A stretch of DNA of 17,665 nt, taken from positions 1 to 17,665 of the forward strand of contig JAAZGC010000260.1 of NCBI GenBank assembly GCA_012511425.1, written 5' to 3'. The notes below the pieces were generated by a model that saw only the letters and a list, made by a program, of their open reading frames with translations, ran no database searches and had not been told where the DNA came from. This document shows, one piece after another, positions 1 through 7,671 of the stretch. This DNA comes from Clostridiales bacterium (GTDB taxonomy: Bacteria; Bacillota; Clostridia; Oscillospirales; CAG-272). How positions within the stretch are numbered: the first letter of the stretch is position 1; each line of letters starts with the position of its first letter. The translations under genes and the position numbers were made by a program.

Positions 1-43
1 AATTCTATTTTTCGTCAATTTCGGTTATATAATGGGGGTTAAG

Positions 44-1735
44 ATGATAAGGAATAACCGACACACGGCTGCTTTTATGATTTCTGTTTTGATTTTCTTC
101 TCAATATTTTCTTTAAGTGTTTTTGCCGAAGAGCCATACGAGATGTGCGGGATAAACATTACGATTAATCTCGACGGCATTCCGGCAAGCATAGTTGACG
201 ACCGCGAAACCGGGAGCGGTGCAGAGATAAAACAAGTTACGACATCCGTAACCGTCTACAGAGCCGAAATCGGCGGCGAAGCTACAGTTCATGGCAAAAT
301 ACACTTATATTTTACCGGAGATGAGATAAACGGATGGAAACTGAAGACAGATATTATTTTCGGAAATAAAACATACTCCGCCGGCAGTTATAAATACCAC
401 GGCACTAAGGTCAGCGGTAAAGTCACCGATTATGATGTATCGCAGGCGGGAGCGTATCAGGATATAACGGCTGACTTTTATAAAAATGCAGTTTCGTTAA
501 CTGTTCCGATTATGGAAACCGACCCCGGAGCAATTGAATATCAGCTGATATATGATTTGGGCGGCGGTGAACCTTCAATTCCTTCCGAAACCGGAAATTC
601 TCCCGTTTTTACAATCACCATGACAGAACCGGTATTGCCGGGACATGTGTTTTTAGGCTGGAGCTCTGTTCCGGGCGGAGCGGTTGAGTATACCAAAGGT
701 CAGAGCATCACGGCGGCAGCACCGTTAACCACCCTTTATGCCGTCTGGGTGGCCGATGCAGGAGGGAATGACCCGGGTGTAACTGATAAAACCAACGCTC
801 CGGGTATAGCAAAGAGTGCCGATAAGAGCAGTGCCGCAGCTGGAGAAACAGTTCATTTTGTGTTGACTTCGAATGTCCCCGATTTTCTCGGCAGTTACCT
901 GCCGCTGACTCAGCCGGATGATCCGACGGGACCGTCAAGAGCCCCTCTGTCCGAAAAATCGGGCATAATTCGCGGCAGTTATCCGATTACAATCACCGAC
1001 ACATATAATCCGGCAATAGTATTTAACGCCGTCTCCGGCAATATTACGGTAACTGTTAACGGAAAGCAGTTATCATCCGATCTTTATAATCTGACCGAAA
1101 ATACCGGAAGTTTTTCTGTTATAATGGACCTTGTTACTCTCTTCGAATTCGGGTTCTTTACCGAAAGCGAGATAGATTCTGCCCCCGCGATAATAATTGA
1201 ATATGATGCCAAGATGGCGTCAGAGGTTACGGCGGGAAGTTATCTGAACCAGGCGCAGGTCGCATATCTTGACAATACCGGCGCTGCTGCAAATTCCGCT
1301 GAAGCTTCGGTCGGAATCAATGTATACGGAATAAAGATATACAAATACGACCAGAGCGATAATAAACCGCTTGCCGGAGCTGAATTTTCCGTTACGGTCG
1401 GAGAAATAACCATAAACGGAACCACAAACGACAGCGGTTACTGCATCTTCGACGGACTCGCCGCAGGTGAGTATACGATAAGAGAAACAAAGGCGCCTGA
1501 TGATTATATCAAAAGCGATACGCCTCTTGCGGTAAGCATCCCGGGAGACCCCGCGGCACCATCGGTCGGTGCAGACAACTATGCGGAAGTCAGATTTGCT
1601 AACTCACGCGTCCCGCTGACCGGAGGAGGCGGAACCGTGATGATGTATATTGCGGGAAGCTTATTGCTTGTATGCGGTATAAGCGGATTCTTCATTGTCA
1701 AAATAAACAGGCGAAAAGCAAATCTATATCGATGA
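44..1735 (+). CDS. Sortase-anchored pilin-like surface protein (InlB B-repeat plus SpaA/Cna-B domains)
   Basis: A secreted, probably wall-anchored adhesin or pilin-like protein of about 563 residues. The N-terminus is a signal peptide with a basic start, a hydrophobic core and likely cleavage after VFA near residue 28. Next comes an unrecognised beta-rich region, then an InlB B-repeat (Listeria-Bacteroides repeat) at about 166-232 ending in FLGWS...LYAVW. About 245-420 resembles a fimbrial isopeptide-forming D2-type domain, and about 425-510 is a SpaA/Cna-B fold with the lysine strand (GIKIYKYD) and the E-box (YTIRETKAPDDY) that form internal isopeptide bonds in this family. The C-terminus has a sorting signal VPLTGGGG (residue 523 onward), a membrane helix and a basic tail. 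I prefer ATG 44 because a GGGGG run lies 5 bases upstream; ATG 32, in frame, has no ribosome binding site. No sortase gene is in the window, so the anchoring enzyme is inferred. The ligand is unknown. Confidence 0.82.
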   Translation: MIRNNRHTAAFMISVLIFFSIFSLSVFAEEPYEMCGINITINLDGIPASIVDDRETGSGAEIKQVTTSVTVYRAEIGGEATVHGKIHLYFTGDEINGWKLKTDIIFGNKTYSAGSYKYHGTKVSGKVTDYDVSQAGAYQDITADFYKNAVSLTVPIMETDPGAIEYQLIYDLGGGEPSIPSETGNSPVFTITMTEPVLPGHVFLGWSSVPGGAVEYTKGQSITAAAPLTTLYAVWVADAGGNDPGVTDKTNAPGIAKSADKSSAAAGETVHFVLTSNVPDFLGSYLPLTQPDDPTGPSRAPLSEKSGIIRGSYPITITDTYNPAIVFNAVSGNITVTVNGKQLSSDLYNLTENTGSFSVIMDLVTLFEFGFFTESEIDSAPAIIIEYDAKMASEVTAGSYLNQAQVAYLDNTGAAANSAEASVGINVYGIKIYKYDQSDNKPLAGAEFSVTVGEITINGTTNDSGYCIFDGLAAGEYTIRETKAPDDYIKSDTPLAVSIPGDPAAPSVGADNYAEVRFANSRVPLTGGGGTVMMYIAGSLLLVCGISGFFIVKINRRKANLYR

Positions 1736-1746
1736 AATGAAATTCA

Positions 1747-1776
1747 ATGCGGCGGTCGGATGACTGCCGCATTTTT
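1747..1776 (+). terminator. Intrinsic terminator of the surface-protein gene
   Basis: An 11-bp stem (1747-1757 with 1762-1772, one G-T pair) has a GGAT loop and is followed by a T-run. It sits 11 bases after the stop codon of the surface protein. Confidence 0.85.
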
Positions 1777-1835
1777 ATGCTGCATGAAACAACCAATGCC
1801 TTAAACGGCATCAATGGTAAATTTTCTCAAACCCC

Positions 1836-1864
1836 TTGCAAAAATCCCGAATCTGTGGTATAAT
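1836..1864 (+). promoter_or_regulatory. Sigma-A promoter of the tRNA-Ala gene
   Basis: The -35 box is TTGCAA (1836-1841) and the -10 box is TATAAT (1859-1864), with a 17-base spacer. Transcription would start near 1871, about 8 bases before the mature tRNA. Confidence 0.8.
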
Positions 1865-1878
1865 ACATAGCGTTGCCC

Positions 1879-1954
1879 GGGGATGTAGCTCAGTTGGGAG
1901 AGCGCTGCGTTCGCATCGCAGAGGTCAAGGGTTCGAGTCCCTCCATCTCCACCA
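1879..1954 (+). tRNA. tRNA-Ala (anticodon CGC)
   Basis: A 76-base tRNA with encoded CCA. The acceptor stem GGGGATG/CATCTCC has G-T as its third pair, matching the G3-U70 identity signal of alanine tRNAs. The D-arm is GCTC/GAGC. The anticodon stem CTGCG/CGCAG encloses TTCGCAT, giving anticodon CGC, which reads GCG. The T-arm has the normal TTCGAGT loop, but its outermost pair appears to be an A-C mismatch. It is transcribed alone, with its own promoter and terminator. Confidence 0.96.
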
Positions 1955-1960
1955 GGATAT

Positions 1961-2003
1961 AACACAGCCATCGATACTTGTCGGAGTAACGGCTGTGTTT
2001 TTT
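1961..2003 (+). terminator. Intrinsic terminator of tRNA-Ala
   Basis: The 9-bp stem AACACAGCC (1961-1969) pairs with GGCTGTGTT (1991-1999) and runs into a T-tract. It begins 7 bases after the CCA end of the tRNA. Confidence 0.85.
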
Positions 2004-2156
2004 GTTTTGGTTTATATAGTCATAAGCATATTCATATTAATTTTTCCAAAACATACATTAAAATTACAGTATTGTTAACAACATTCCCGCAAAACCTTAA
2101 GTATAATTACCATACGATATTTTTGAATTAATTAATCCATTTAAAGGAGCACGCAG

Positions 2157-3287
2157 ATGGAAAAACTTAATATTGCTCTTATCGGCCTCGGATTCGGCGG
2201 CGCATTCGCACCGATTTACAAGGAACACCCGGATGTCGGAAGACTTGTTCTGTATGACGCAGACACGAATGTCTCAAAGCGCACTGCGGAATATATCGGC
2301 GGCGCCGATATTGCAGACAGCTTTGAAGCAATTTTCGGCGACAAATCTATCGATGCGGTTCACCTTGTGACGCCGATCCCGCTTCACGCCGACCAGACCG
2401 TCGCAGTACTGGAATCCGGCAAACATTGTGCCTGCACGGTTCCGATGGCTGTAACACTCGACGATATCAGGCGGATAGTCAAAGCCAGGCGCATGTCCGG
2501 CAAAAATTACATGATGATGGAGACGACGCTTTACACCTATCAGTATTTTTATGTCAAAAATATGCTGAAAGAAGGGAAGCTCGGGCGAATTCAGTTCCTG
2601 CGCGGCAGCCACTACCAGGATATGGCGCAGTGGCCGGACTACTGGATGGGATTGCCTCCGATGTGGTACGGTACACACGCCATTGCGCCATTGATAGGTC
2701 TTTCCGGATCGCGCATCTGCCGCGTCAACTGCTTCGGTTCCGGCACGATGTCGGACAGGCTTGTTCAAAGATACGGCAACCCATACCCGATTGAATCGGC
2801 GCTGTTCGAATTTGAGAACGGACTTAAGGGAGAGGCGACTCGGTCGTTATATGAAACTGCCCGGATGTATCAGGAAGGAATGTTTGTCTACGGTTCTGAA
2901 ATGAGCTTTGAGTGGGGCTTCTGCGACGGAGATGACCCATATATCACTGCGCTTTATCCGCCGGATCCCGGCGCCAGAGGCGGCAGAACCGAATACAAGA
3001 CTGCGCAGATGCCGAACTTTTATAACGACCTTCCCAAAGAGCTTTGGCATTTTACCGTCGGCGGCAATTACGATCCGCTGAATCCGCAGGAATCTCTCAA
3101 GCGCGGCGCCGGTGCGGGACATCACGGTTCACATCCTCATCTGGTTCACGAATTTGTGCGCAGCTGCATCGAAGAGCGCAAACCGGCGATAGACGAACAC
3201 CTCGGCGGCAACATCACGGCAGCGGGAATATGTGCGCACGAAAGTGCGATGAAGAACGGCGAAGCGGTAATCGTGCCGAAATTCTAA
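2157..3287 (+). CDS. Gfo/Idh/MocA-family NAD(P)-binding protein, atypical active site
   Basis: A 376-residue cytosolic protein with the Gfo/Idh/MocA two-domain layout. The N-terminal Rossmann fold has GLGFGG (10-15) and an acidic residue at the end of strand 2 (D34), which suggests NAD(H). The position where the family carries Glu-Lys-Pro reads T94-V95-P96, so the usual catalytic lysine is missing. H174 matches the catalytic histidine of inositol dehydrogenase-type members, but the aspartate four residues earlier is W170. A histidine-rich HHGSHPH motif lies at 322-328 and could contribute to the active site. The start is supported by AAAGGAG about 8 bases upstream. It is a single gene with no obvious terminator. 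The substrate is probably a sugar or sugar derivative, but this is inferred from the family; a non-dehydrogenase reaction is possible. Confidence 0.88.
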   Translation: MEKLNIALIGLGFGGAFAPIYKEHPDVGRLVLYDADTNVSKRTAEYIGGADIADSFEAIFGDKSIDAVHLVTPIPLHADQTVAVLESGKHCACTVPMAVTLDDIRRIVKARRMSGKNYMMMETTLYTYQYFYVKNMLKEGKLGRIQFLRGSHYQDMAQWPDYWMGLPPMWYGTHAIAPLIGLSGSRICRVNCFGSGTMSDRLVQRYGNPYPIESALFEFENGLKGEATRSLYETARMYQEGMFVYGSEMSFEWGFCDGDDPYITALYPPDPGARGGRTEYKTAQMPNFYNDLPKELWHFTVGGNYDPLNPQESLKRGAGAGHHGSHPHLVHEFVRSCIEERKPAIDEHLGGNITAAGICAHESAMKNGEAVIVPKF

Positions 3288-3387
3288 CATCAGGTTTATG
3301 CTTTCCCGGGCAGAATATAATACATCATTGACAAAACGTATATTCATTATCCGTTCAAATTTGTGCGACATTCCGTATGATAAAATG

Positions 3388-3416
3388 TTGACAAAAAAAC
3401 AAAAATGTGCTATAAT
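3388..3416 (+). promoter_or_regulatory. Consensus sigma-A promoter of the uraA leader
   Basis: A perfect TTGACA (3388-3393) and a perfect TATAAT (3411-3416) are separated by exactly 17 bases in an A/T-rich setting. Transcription should start near 3423, which gives a 5' leader of about 160 bases before the permease. Confidence 0.92.
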
Positions 3417-3470
3417 ATATCAGTCTGTATATAAACTGACTTAATAAAATCTTAAAAAACCTCAAGCAAG

Positions 3471-3511
3471 CCGCATTATACTGCCAAGGCAGAATATTAT
3501 GCGGTGTTTTT
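3471..3511 (+). terminator. Terminator/attenuator hairpin in the uraA leader
   Basis: CCGCAT (3471-3476) pairs with ATGCGG (3499-3504). An inner CTGC/GCAG helix has a CAAG loop and there is an internal A/T-rich bulge. The stem is followed by GTGTTTTT. It sits about 48 bases after the predicted start and about 70 bases before the uraA start codon, so it should end transcripts early unless bypassed. A second hairpin follows at 3511-3529 (TGCGGA/TCCGCA). I could not identify a known riboswitch or a PyrR-type site upstream. Confidence 0.65.
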
Positions 3512-3582
3512 GCGGAATCGGAATCCGCAGGGGTTTCATGTGATTTACAACATTATGGTTCGTGAAAGGATGGCAGACACAA

Positions 3583-4995
3583 ATGAAACTTGTTTTTGGC
3601 GTAAAGGACAGACCGAAGCCCGGCCAGATAATCGTCCTTGCTTTGCAGCAGATGCTTGCTATATTGGCGGCAACAATTGCCGTGCCGATGATAATCGGCA
3701 ACGGTCTGACCCCTGCGGCGGCTATGTTCGGTGCAGGCTGCGGATCTATCGTCTATCTGCTTTTCACTCAGTTTAAAAGCCCGGTTTTCCTCGGCTCTTC
3801 ATTTGCATTTATCGGTTCGATGTTCGCCGCTTTTGCAGGCGGAGTTTCGATGTCACTCGGCTGGCTGGGACTGTTTCTGGGAGCGCTCTTTGCCGGTCTT
3901 GTTTATGTCGTGATAGCGATAGTCATAAAATTCGTCGGAGTAGGCTGGCTCAATAAGCTTATGCCGCCAGTCGTTATCGGTCCCACAGTCGCCCTTATCG
4001 GACTTTCACTCGCCGTAAATGCCGTATCCGATCTTACAAAAGGCGATGTTGTAAATGCCGCCGGCGAAATGCTGGGTTCATCATATGTAGCGATGCTCTG
4101 CGGCTTTATTACTCTCGCGGTGACAATGCTTGCATCGACCTACGGAAAGGGAATGGTAAAACTTATCCCGTTTATCATAGGTATTATCTCCGGATATGCA
4201 GCCGCGGCAATATTTACGATTATCGGAAACACTGCCGGGATAGATGCCCTCAAAATTGTCGATTTCAGTGTCTTCTCAACCTATATGTTCCCCGACGGCA
4301 CAGTTTCGCTGAATACATTCCTGAGCCTACCGAAATTTACCTTTATCGGAGCAATAAAAGGCATCCCCGAACTCAATCCCTCTTATGTCGCAACTATCTT
4401 CGTCGCATATGTTCCTGTCGCCTTCGTTGTATTCGCCGAACACGTAGCCGACCACCGCAACATCAGCTCAATCATAGAACACGATCTTCTCGAAGATCCC
4501 GGCCTTACGCGCACCCTTCTGGGTGACGGCATCGGCTCGATAGTAGGCGGATTCTTCGGCGCCTGCCCCAACACCACCTACGGCGAATCGATTGCCTGCG
4601 TCGCGATAACCGGAAACGCAGCGACCGTGACAATTCTTGCTGCTGCGATAGGCTGTGTACTCTTCTCGTTCATAACCCCGCTAATTGCTCTTGTCGACTC
4701 TATCCCCGCCTGTGTAATGGGAGGCGTCTGCATAGCCCTTTACGGCTTTATCGCAGTCTCCGGTCTCAAGATGCTGCAGCAGGTCGATTTAAGCAAGAAC
4801 CGCAACCTGTTTGTCGCATCCTGCATCCTCGTGGCCGGTATCGGCGGACTTACTATTAAGGTCGGCGCGGTAACCCTTACTTCGATCGCCGCTGCGCTTA
4901 TCCTCGGAATCCTTACCAACATCATGCTATCAAAAGAAAAGGACGAAACAGCTGCCGATTCTATAACAAATGTAAAGAAAAAAACCAAGAAATAA
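3583..4995 (+). CDS. uraA: Uracil permease, UraA type (NCS2/NAT family)
   Basis: A 470-residue inner-membrane proton:uracil symporter for uptake and salvage. It is rich in hydrophobic helices consistent with the 14-segment NCS2 fold. The N-terminal FGVKDRPKPGQ resembles the start of E. coli UraA, and LGSSFAFI is conserved. FAEHVADH places E286, and PNTTYGES places E335. These are 49 residues apart, the same spacing as the two uracil-binding glutamates of E. coli UraA (241 and 290). The PNTTYGE form points to the uracil branch rather than the xanthine/urate branch. ATG 3583 is chosen because of this alignment and GGATGG 9 bases upstream; GTG 3562 would add seven residues that the family lacks. 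Expression is probably controlled by the attenuator-like leader. No other pyrimidine gene is adjacent. Confidence 0.93.
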   Translation: MKLVFGVKDRPKPGQIIVLALQQMLAILAATIAVPMIIGNGLTPAAAMFGAGCGSIVYLLFTQFKSPVFLGSSFAFIGSMFAAFAGGVSMSLGWLGLFLGALFAGLVYVVIAIVIKFVGVGWLNKLMPPVVIGPTVALIGLSLAVNAVSDLTKGDVVNAAGEMLGSSYVAMLCGFITLAVTMLASTYGKGMVKLIPFIIGIISGYAAAAIFTIIGNTAGIDALKIVDFSVFSTYMFPDGTVSLNTFLSLPKFTFIGAIKGIPELNPSYVATIFVAYVPVAFVVFAEHVADHRNISSIIEHDLLEDPGLTRTLLGDGIGSIVGGFFGACPNTTYGESIACVAITGNAATVTILAAAIGCVLFSFITPLIALVDSIPACVMGGVCIALYGFIAVSGLKMLQQVDLSKNRNLFVASCILVAGIGGLTIKVGAVTLTSIAAALILGILTNIMLSKEKDETAADSITNVKKKTKK

Positions 4996-5008
4996 TCTAA
5001 AACGTAAA

Positions 5009-5048
5009 AGCCCGCCTGCTGTCGGTAAAGACAGACGGCGGGCTAAAT
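5009..5048. terminator. Bidirectional terminator between uraA and the FAD oxidoreductase
   Basis: AGCCCGCC (5009-5016) pairs with GGCGGGCT (5037-5044). An inner CTGTC/GACAG helix lies above a 2x2 internal loop. It is followed by AAATTTT on the plus strand and by a T-rich run on the minus strand, so it serves both convergent genes. Confidence 0.8.
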
Positions 5049-5077
5049 TTTATGATTAATATTTCAGATAAAATAAC

Positions 5078-6358
5078 TCAGACGAGCGCGCCTCTCTCAG
5101 TCAGCATTTCCTGCATATAAGACACATCGATATCACGCGGCGCGCAGCCGTTTTTAGCGGCAAGATAAGCAGCAGTTCCGGCAGCCTCACCGATACATGA
5201 GGTAATAGGCATTATCCTGAACGATGAATGTGCCGCATGAGTCGAAGAGATAGGCCGCCCGGCGACAAGCAGATTTTTCGATCCTGCGGGGATAATAGCG
5301 CGGTAGGGAATTGTATAGTAATCATTTTCGGGTATCCGCTTTATATATGTGCCGGTGCCGGAAGGGTTGTGGATATCTATGTCGTAAGTGCCGCGCGCGA
5401 TGCGGTCGTCGAATTTTCGGACGCCTAAAATATCATCTTCGGTAATACGGTATTCACCGACTATCCTGCGGCTTTCGCGTATTCCGAGTTCTGGGGCTGA
5501 CATAATAAGCTCGCAGTTCTCCATTCCGCGGATATTGTCTTTCATGAAGCGATACATCTCGTATACCTGTTCTCTCGCTTCAAGCTCGCCTGCGGTATAG
5601 TCTTCAACATCAACGGGGTCGCGGCCGACTATGCGCGTTGTGTTCAGGTGCATCAGCTGCTTGTACGGCATACGGAAAATAAGTACGTTTTCGCGTGGGT
5701 TCTTTATCTTTCCTTCAACGCGGAAATCCTTGTAAAGCTGCTGCATCGCCGGAAGATCAATTTCATCCCACCTGGCGTTGGCAAGGCGGAAATTAAGCGT
5801 CATCGGCTGGCAGAGCCCGTCTTCTTCGCGGCCCGGTTCGTATTCAAATCCGCTGAATGCGGAAAGATCGCCGTTTCCGGTGCAGTCAATGTAAATCTTG
5901 GCGCTGAGATTAATCATTCCGGAAACGGTGGCAGCGGTAACCGATTTTATTTCGCTGTCACGGCAATCGACCGATGCCAGCTTTGAGTGGAAGAGCAGCT
6001 TTATCGAAGGATACTCGCCGACCATGCGGTCGAGCGCCAGCTTCATGAACTCTTCTTGATACATTCCGGAATCCGGCGCATCACTGCCGCCGAGTTCAAA
6101 AACTCTCCGTCGCATGTCATCGAATAAGCCGGTGTTTACCGACTTCCACGAACCATGCTCCCGCCAGTCCATAAACGGATGAACGAGACCGCAGGTCGCC
6201 ATTCCGCCGAGAAAACCGTACTTTTCGATGAGTATGACAGATGCGCCTTCCCGTGCAGCCGCTATCGCTGCCATTACGCCGGCAAGTCCGCCTCCTGCGA
6301 CCAATACATCGAAATTACCGTCTATTCTTTTCGGTTCAAAATATCGTTTTGTTTTCAT
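5078..6358 (-). CDS. FAD-dependent oxidoreductase (FAD_oxidored, PF12831-like)
   Basis: A 426-residue cytosolic flavoprotein. The N-terminal dinucleotide-binding motif VAGGGLAGVMAA is followed by a conserved GFLGGMAT segment, in which many relatives carry a Gly-Gly beside the flavin. The middle contains DCTGNGDLS, the second FAD-contacting motif, and the C-terminal VAGRPISSTHAA...IGEAAGTAA closes the FAD site. This arrangement is typical of PF12831 proteins, often found in carbohydrate-utilisation regions; most have no known substrate. The start at 6358 is chosen because GGAGGT lies just upstream. The open frame extends 36 codons further, but that stretch has no similarity and covers the promoter. 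It is transcribed alone, divergent from the DUF1858 gene and convergent with uraA. Its substrate cannot be named. Confidence 0.88.
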   Translation of the reverse strand: MKTKRYFEPKRIDGNFDVLVAGGGLAGVMAAIAAAREGASVILIEKYGFLGGMATCGLVHPFMDWREHGSWKSVNTGLFDDMRRRVFELGGSDAPDSGMYQEEFMKLALDRMVGEYPSIKLLFHSKLASVDCRDSEIKSVTAATVSGMINLSAKIYIDCTGNGDLSAFSGFEYEPGREEDGLCQPMTLNFRLANARWDEIDLPAMQQLYKDFRVEGKIKNPRENVLIFRMPYKQLMHLNTTRIVGRDPVDVEDYTAGELEAREQVYEMYRFMKDNIRGMENCELIMSAPELGIRESRRIVGEYRITEDDILGVRKFDDRIARGTYDIDIHNPSGTGTYIKRIPENDYYTIPYRAIIPAGSKNLLVAGRPISSTHAAHSSFRIMPITSCIGEAAGTAAYLAAKNGCAPRDIDVSYMQEMLTERGALV

Positions 6359-6400
6359 GATATACCTCCGGATTATAAAAATCACTGTTCCATATCTCTG

Positions 6401-6429
6401 ATTATACCACAGATTTCTTCTTTTTACAA
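6401..6429 (-). promoter_or_regulatory. Promoter of the FAD oxidoreductase gene
   Basis: On the minus strand the -35 is TTGTAA (plus 6424-6429) and the -10 is TATAAT (plus 6401-6406), spaced 17 bases. The predicted start near 6394 leaves a short leader with GGAGGT before the ATG. Confidence 0.78.
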
Positions 6430-6504
6430 CAGTATAAATAATATATTTCTCTTTTAATGCCTGCAATAAGAATGTAAATTGCCGGTTAAATATTGCACCC
6501 TTAC

Positions 6505-6533
6505 TTGACTTTTTGCTGCATAAGTAGTATAAT
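6505..6533 (+). promoter_or_regulatory. Promoter of the DUF1858-trmK region
   Basis: TTGACT (6505-6510) and TATAAT (6528-6533) are spaced 17 bases. It is divergent from the FAD oxidoreductase promoter about 75 bases away. It gives a leader of about 75 bases before ATG 6614. Confidence 0.83.
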
Positions 6534-6613
6534 TATTTTGTAAGAATTTTTTGCCGCAAAGGATAATCTTAATGACGGAGTATATCGGATGCGGCGCTGC
6601 GGAGGAAAATATA

Positions 6614-6835
6614 ATGACAATAACAAAAGAGACGATAATCGGCGACATTCTCGATTACGATATAGAAGCCGCCAAGTTTTTCATGGAAATCGGGATGCAT
6701 TGTCTCGGCTGCCCGGCTTCACGCGGTGAAAGCCTCGATATGGCCTGCGAGATCCACGGCGTTGATGTCGATGATCTGGTAAGCGAGATCAACAACTTCC
6801 TTGCCGAAAAAAACGATAACACCGAAAACAAATAA
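6614..6835 (+). CDS. DUF1858 protein (hybrid-cluster-protein-associated redox disulfide domain)
   Basis: A 73-residue soluble protein matching the DUF1858 family across its whole length. It opens with the family's ITKETIIGDIL helix, then has C30-L-G-C33 after a GMHC turn, the CxxC pair expected to form a redox disulfide or bind metal, and ends in a charged tail. ATG 6614 follows GGAGGAAA at a good distance, whereas the longer open frame from 6551 has no ribosome binding site. Small DUF1858 proteins occur in anaerobes, sometimes fused or adjacent to hybrid cluster proteins, but no hybrid cluster protein is present here. The partner and role are unknown. It is followed at once by a terminator-like hairpin, so it may be made alone. 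Confidence 0.87.
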   Translation: MTITKETIIGDILDYDIEAAKFFMEIGMHCLGCPASRGESLDMACEIHGVDVDDLVSEINNFLAEKNDNTENK

Positions 6836-6841
6836 CATTGC

Positions 6842-6891
6842 ACGGGCTTCTTCTTCAGCGGTGTATTCCGCCGGCGTTAAGCCCGTTTTTT
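6842..6891 (+). terminator. Terminator-like hairpin between DUF1858 and trmK
   Basis: ACGGGCTT (6842-6849) pairs with AAGCCCGT (6879-6886), followed by a T-run to 6891. Inside, GCGG/CCGC forms a second helix. It ends only 9 bases before the best trmK start (TTG 6901), so it could be a terminator or a partial attenuator for the downstream genes. Confidence 0.78.
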
Positions 6892-6900
6892 AATCTGAAT

Positions 6901-7671
6901 TTGTCAAACAATATTGCGAAAAAACAATATGCGGCTCTCGGCAGCCGTCTTGAATGCTGCGCGCACTATGTAAGAAGCGGCGGCGTCCTGCTTGATGTCG
7001 GCACCGACCACGCAATGCTGCCGATATCTCTTGTGTTGAGCGGAAAGATTAACCGAGCCGTTGCTTCCGATATAAATGGCGGTCCCGTCGCCGCAGCTGA
7101 AAGAAATGTCTCCCGCAACGGTCTTTCGGATAAGATAACTGTTATAAAAACAGACGGTCTTACCGGTTTGGAAAAATTCGAACCGACAGACATAGTCATT
7201 GCCGGGATGGGCGGGGAAATGATTATTTCGATTCTTAGCTCAAAAGCCGCAGAATGGTCAAAAAGGGAAGGCATCCGTTTTATTCTTCAGCCGATGACGC
7301 GGCAGAGTCTGCTTCGCCGTTTTCTTGCCGAAGACGGTTATTTAACAGAATATAACAGCCTCGCCGAAGACACCGGCGGCAGGATATACGAAATAATCGT
7401 CTGCCGTTTTACCGGCGAGCCGTATACAATATCCGAAACGGAAGCTATCGGAGGAAGCATAAACCGTGACTCACCCGACGAATTATTTATCAAGCATCTT
7501 GCGGGTAAAATAAAACAGCTGAGACGACAGGCCGAGGGAATCTTGAAATCCTCAGACAATGAAATCCGCAGAACAGAGCTTTCCGCTATTATGTATACCG
7601 TTGAAGGTCTCGAAGAACTGAAGAAATTGATAAACGCCGAAAAGGGAAAGAGCAATGCCGAGCTGTTATGA
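6901..7671 (+). CDS. trmK: tRNA (adenine22-N1)-methyltransferase TrmK
   Basis: A SAM-dependent enzyme that methylates N1 of A22 in the D-loop of certain bacterial tRNAs. The class I fold shows DVGTDHA (32-38) as SAM motif I, ASDINGGPVAAAERN as the next strand and acidic loop, and AGMGGEMI (101-108), the hallmark of the TrmK family. ILQPM and the helical C-terminal region follow. Length is 256 residues, close to the family norm. The start is uncertain: there is no in-frame ATG before residue 38, and TTG 6901 gives the normal length but lacks a ribosome binding site. TTG 6838 would place the hairpin inside the gene. The 3' end overlaps the NIF3-family gene by 17 bases, the conserved trmK-yqfO pairing of Firmicutes. 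Confidence 0.87.
   Translation: MSNNIAKKQYAALGSRLECCAHYVRSGGVLLDVGTDHAMLPISLVLSGKINRAVASDINGGPVAAAERNVSRNGLSDKITVIKTDGLTGLEKFEPTDIVIAGMGGEMIISILSSKAAEWSKREGIRFILQPMTRQSLLRRFLAEDGYLTEYNSLAEDTGGRIYEIIVCRFTGEPYTISETEAIGGSINRDSPDELFIKHLAGKIKQLRRQAEGILKSSDNEIRRTELSAIMYTVEGLEELKKLINAEKGKSNAELL

Noticed and set aside
1836..2078. An 80-codon open frame across the tRNA-Ala gene
   Set aside because: Its peptide is the usual artefact of reading a tRNA as protein, and it overlaps the tRNA promoter, tRNA and terminator.
2274..2768. A 164-codon frame antisense to the Gfo/Idh/MocA gene
   Set aside because: No recognisable motif, no start signal, and wholly contained in a well-supported gene.
3499..3543. 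A 14-codon frame in the uraA leader
   Set aside because: It starts inside the terminator stem and has no ribosome binding site.
3423..3582. Purine riboswitch or PyrR site in the uraA leader
   Set aside because: I could not find the purine-riboswitch core or the PyrR-type loop, so only the terminator hairpin is reported.
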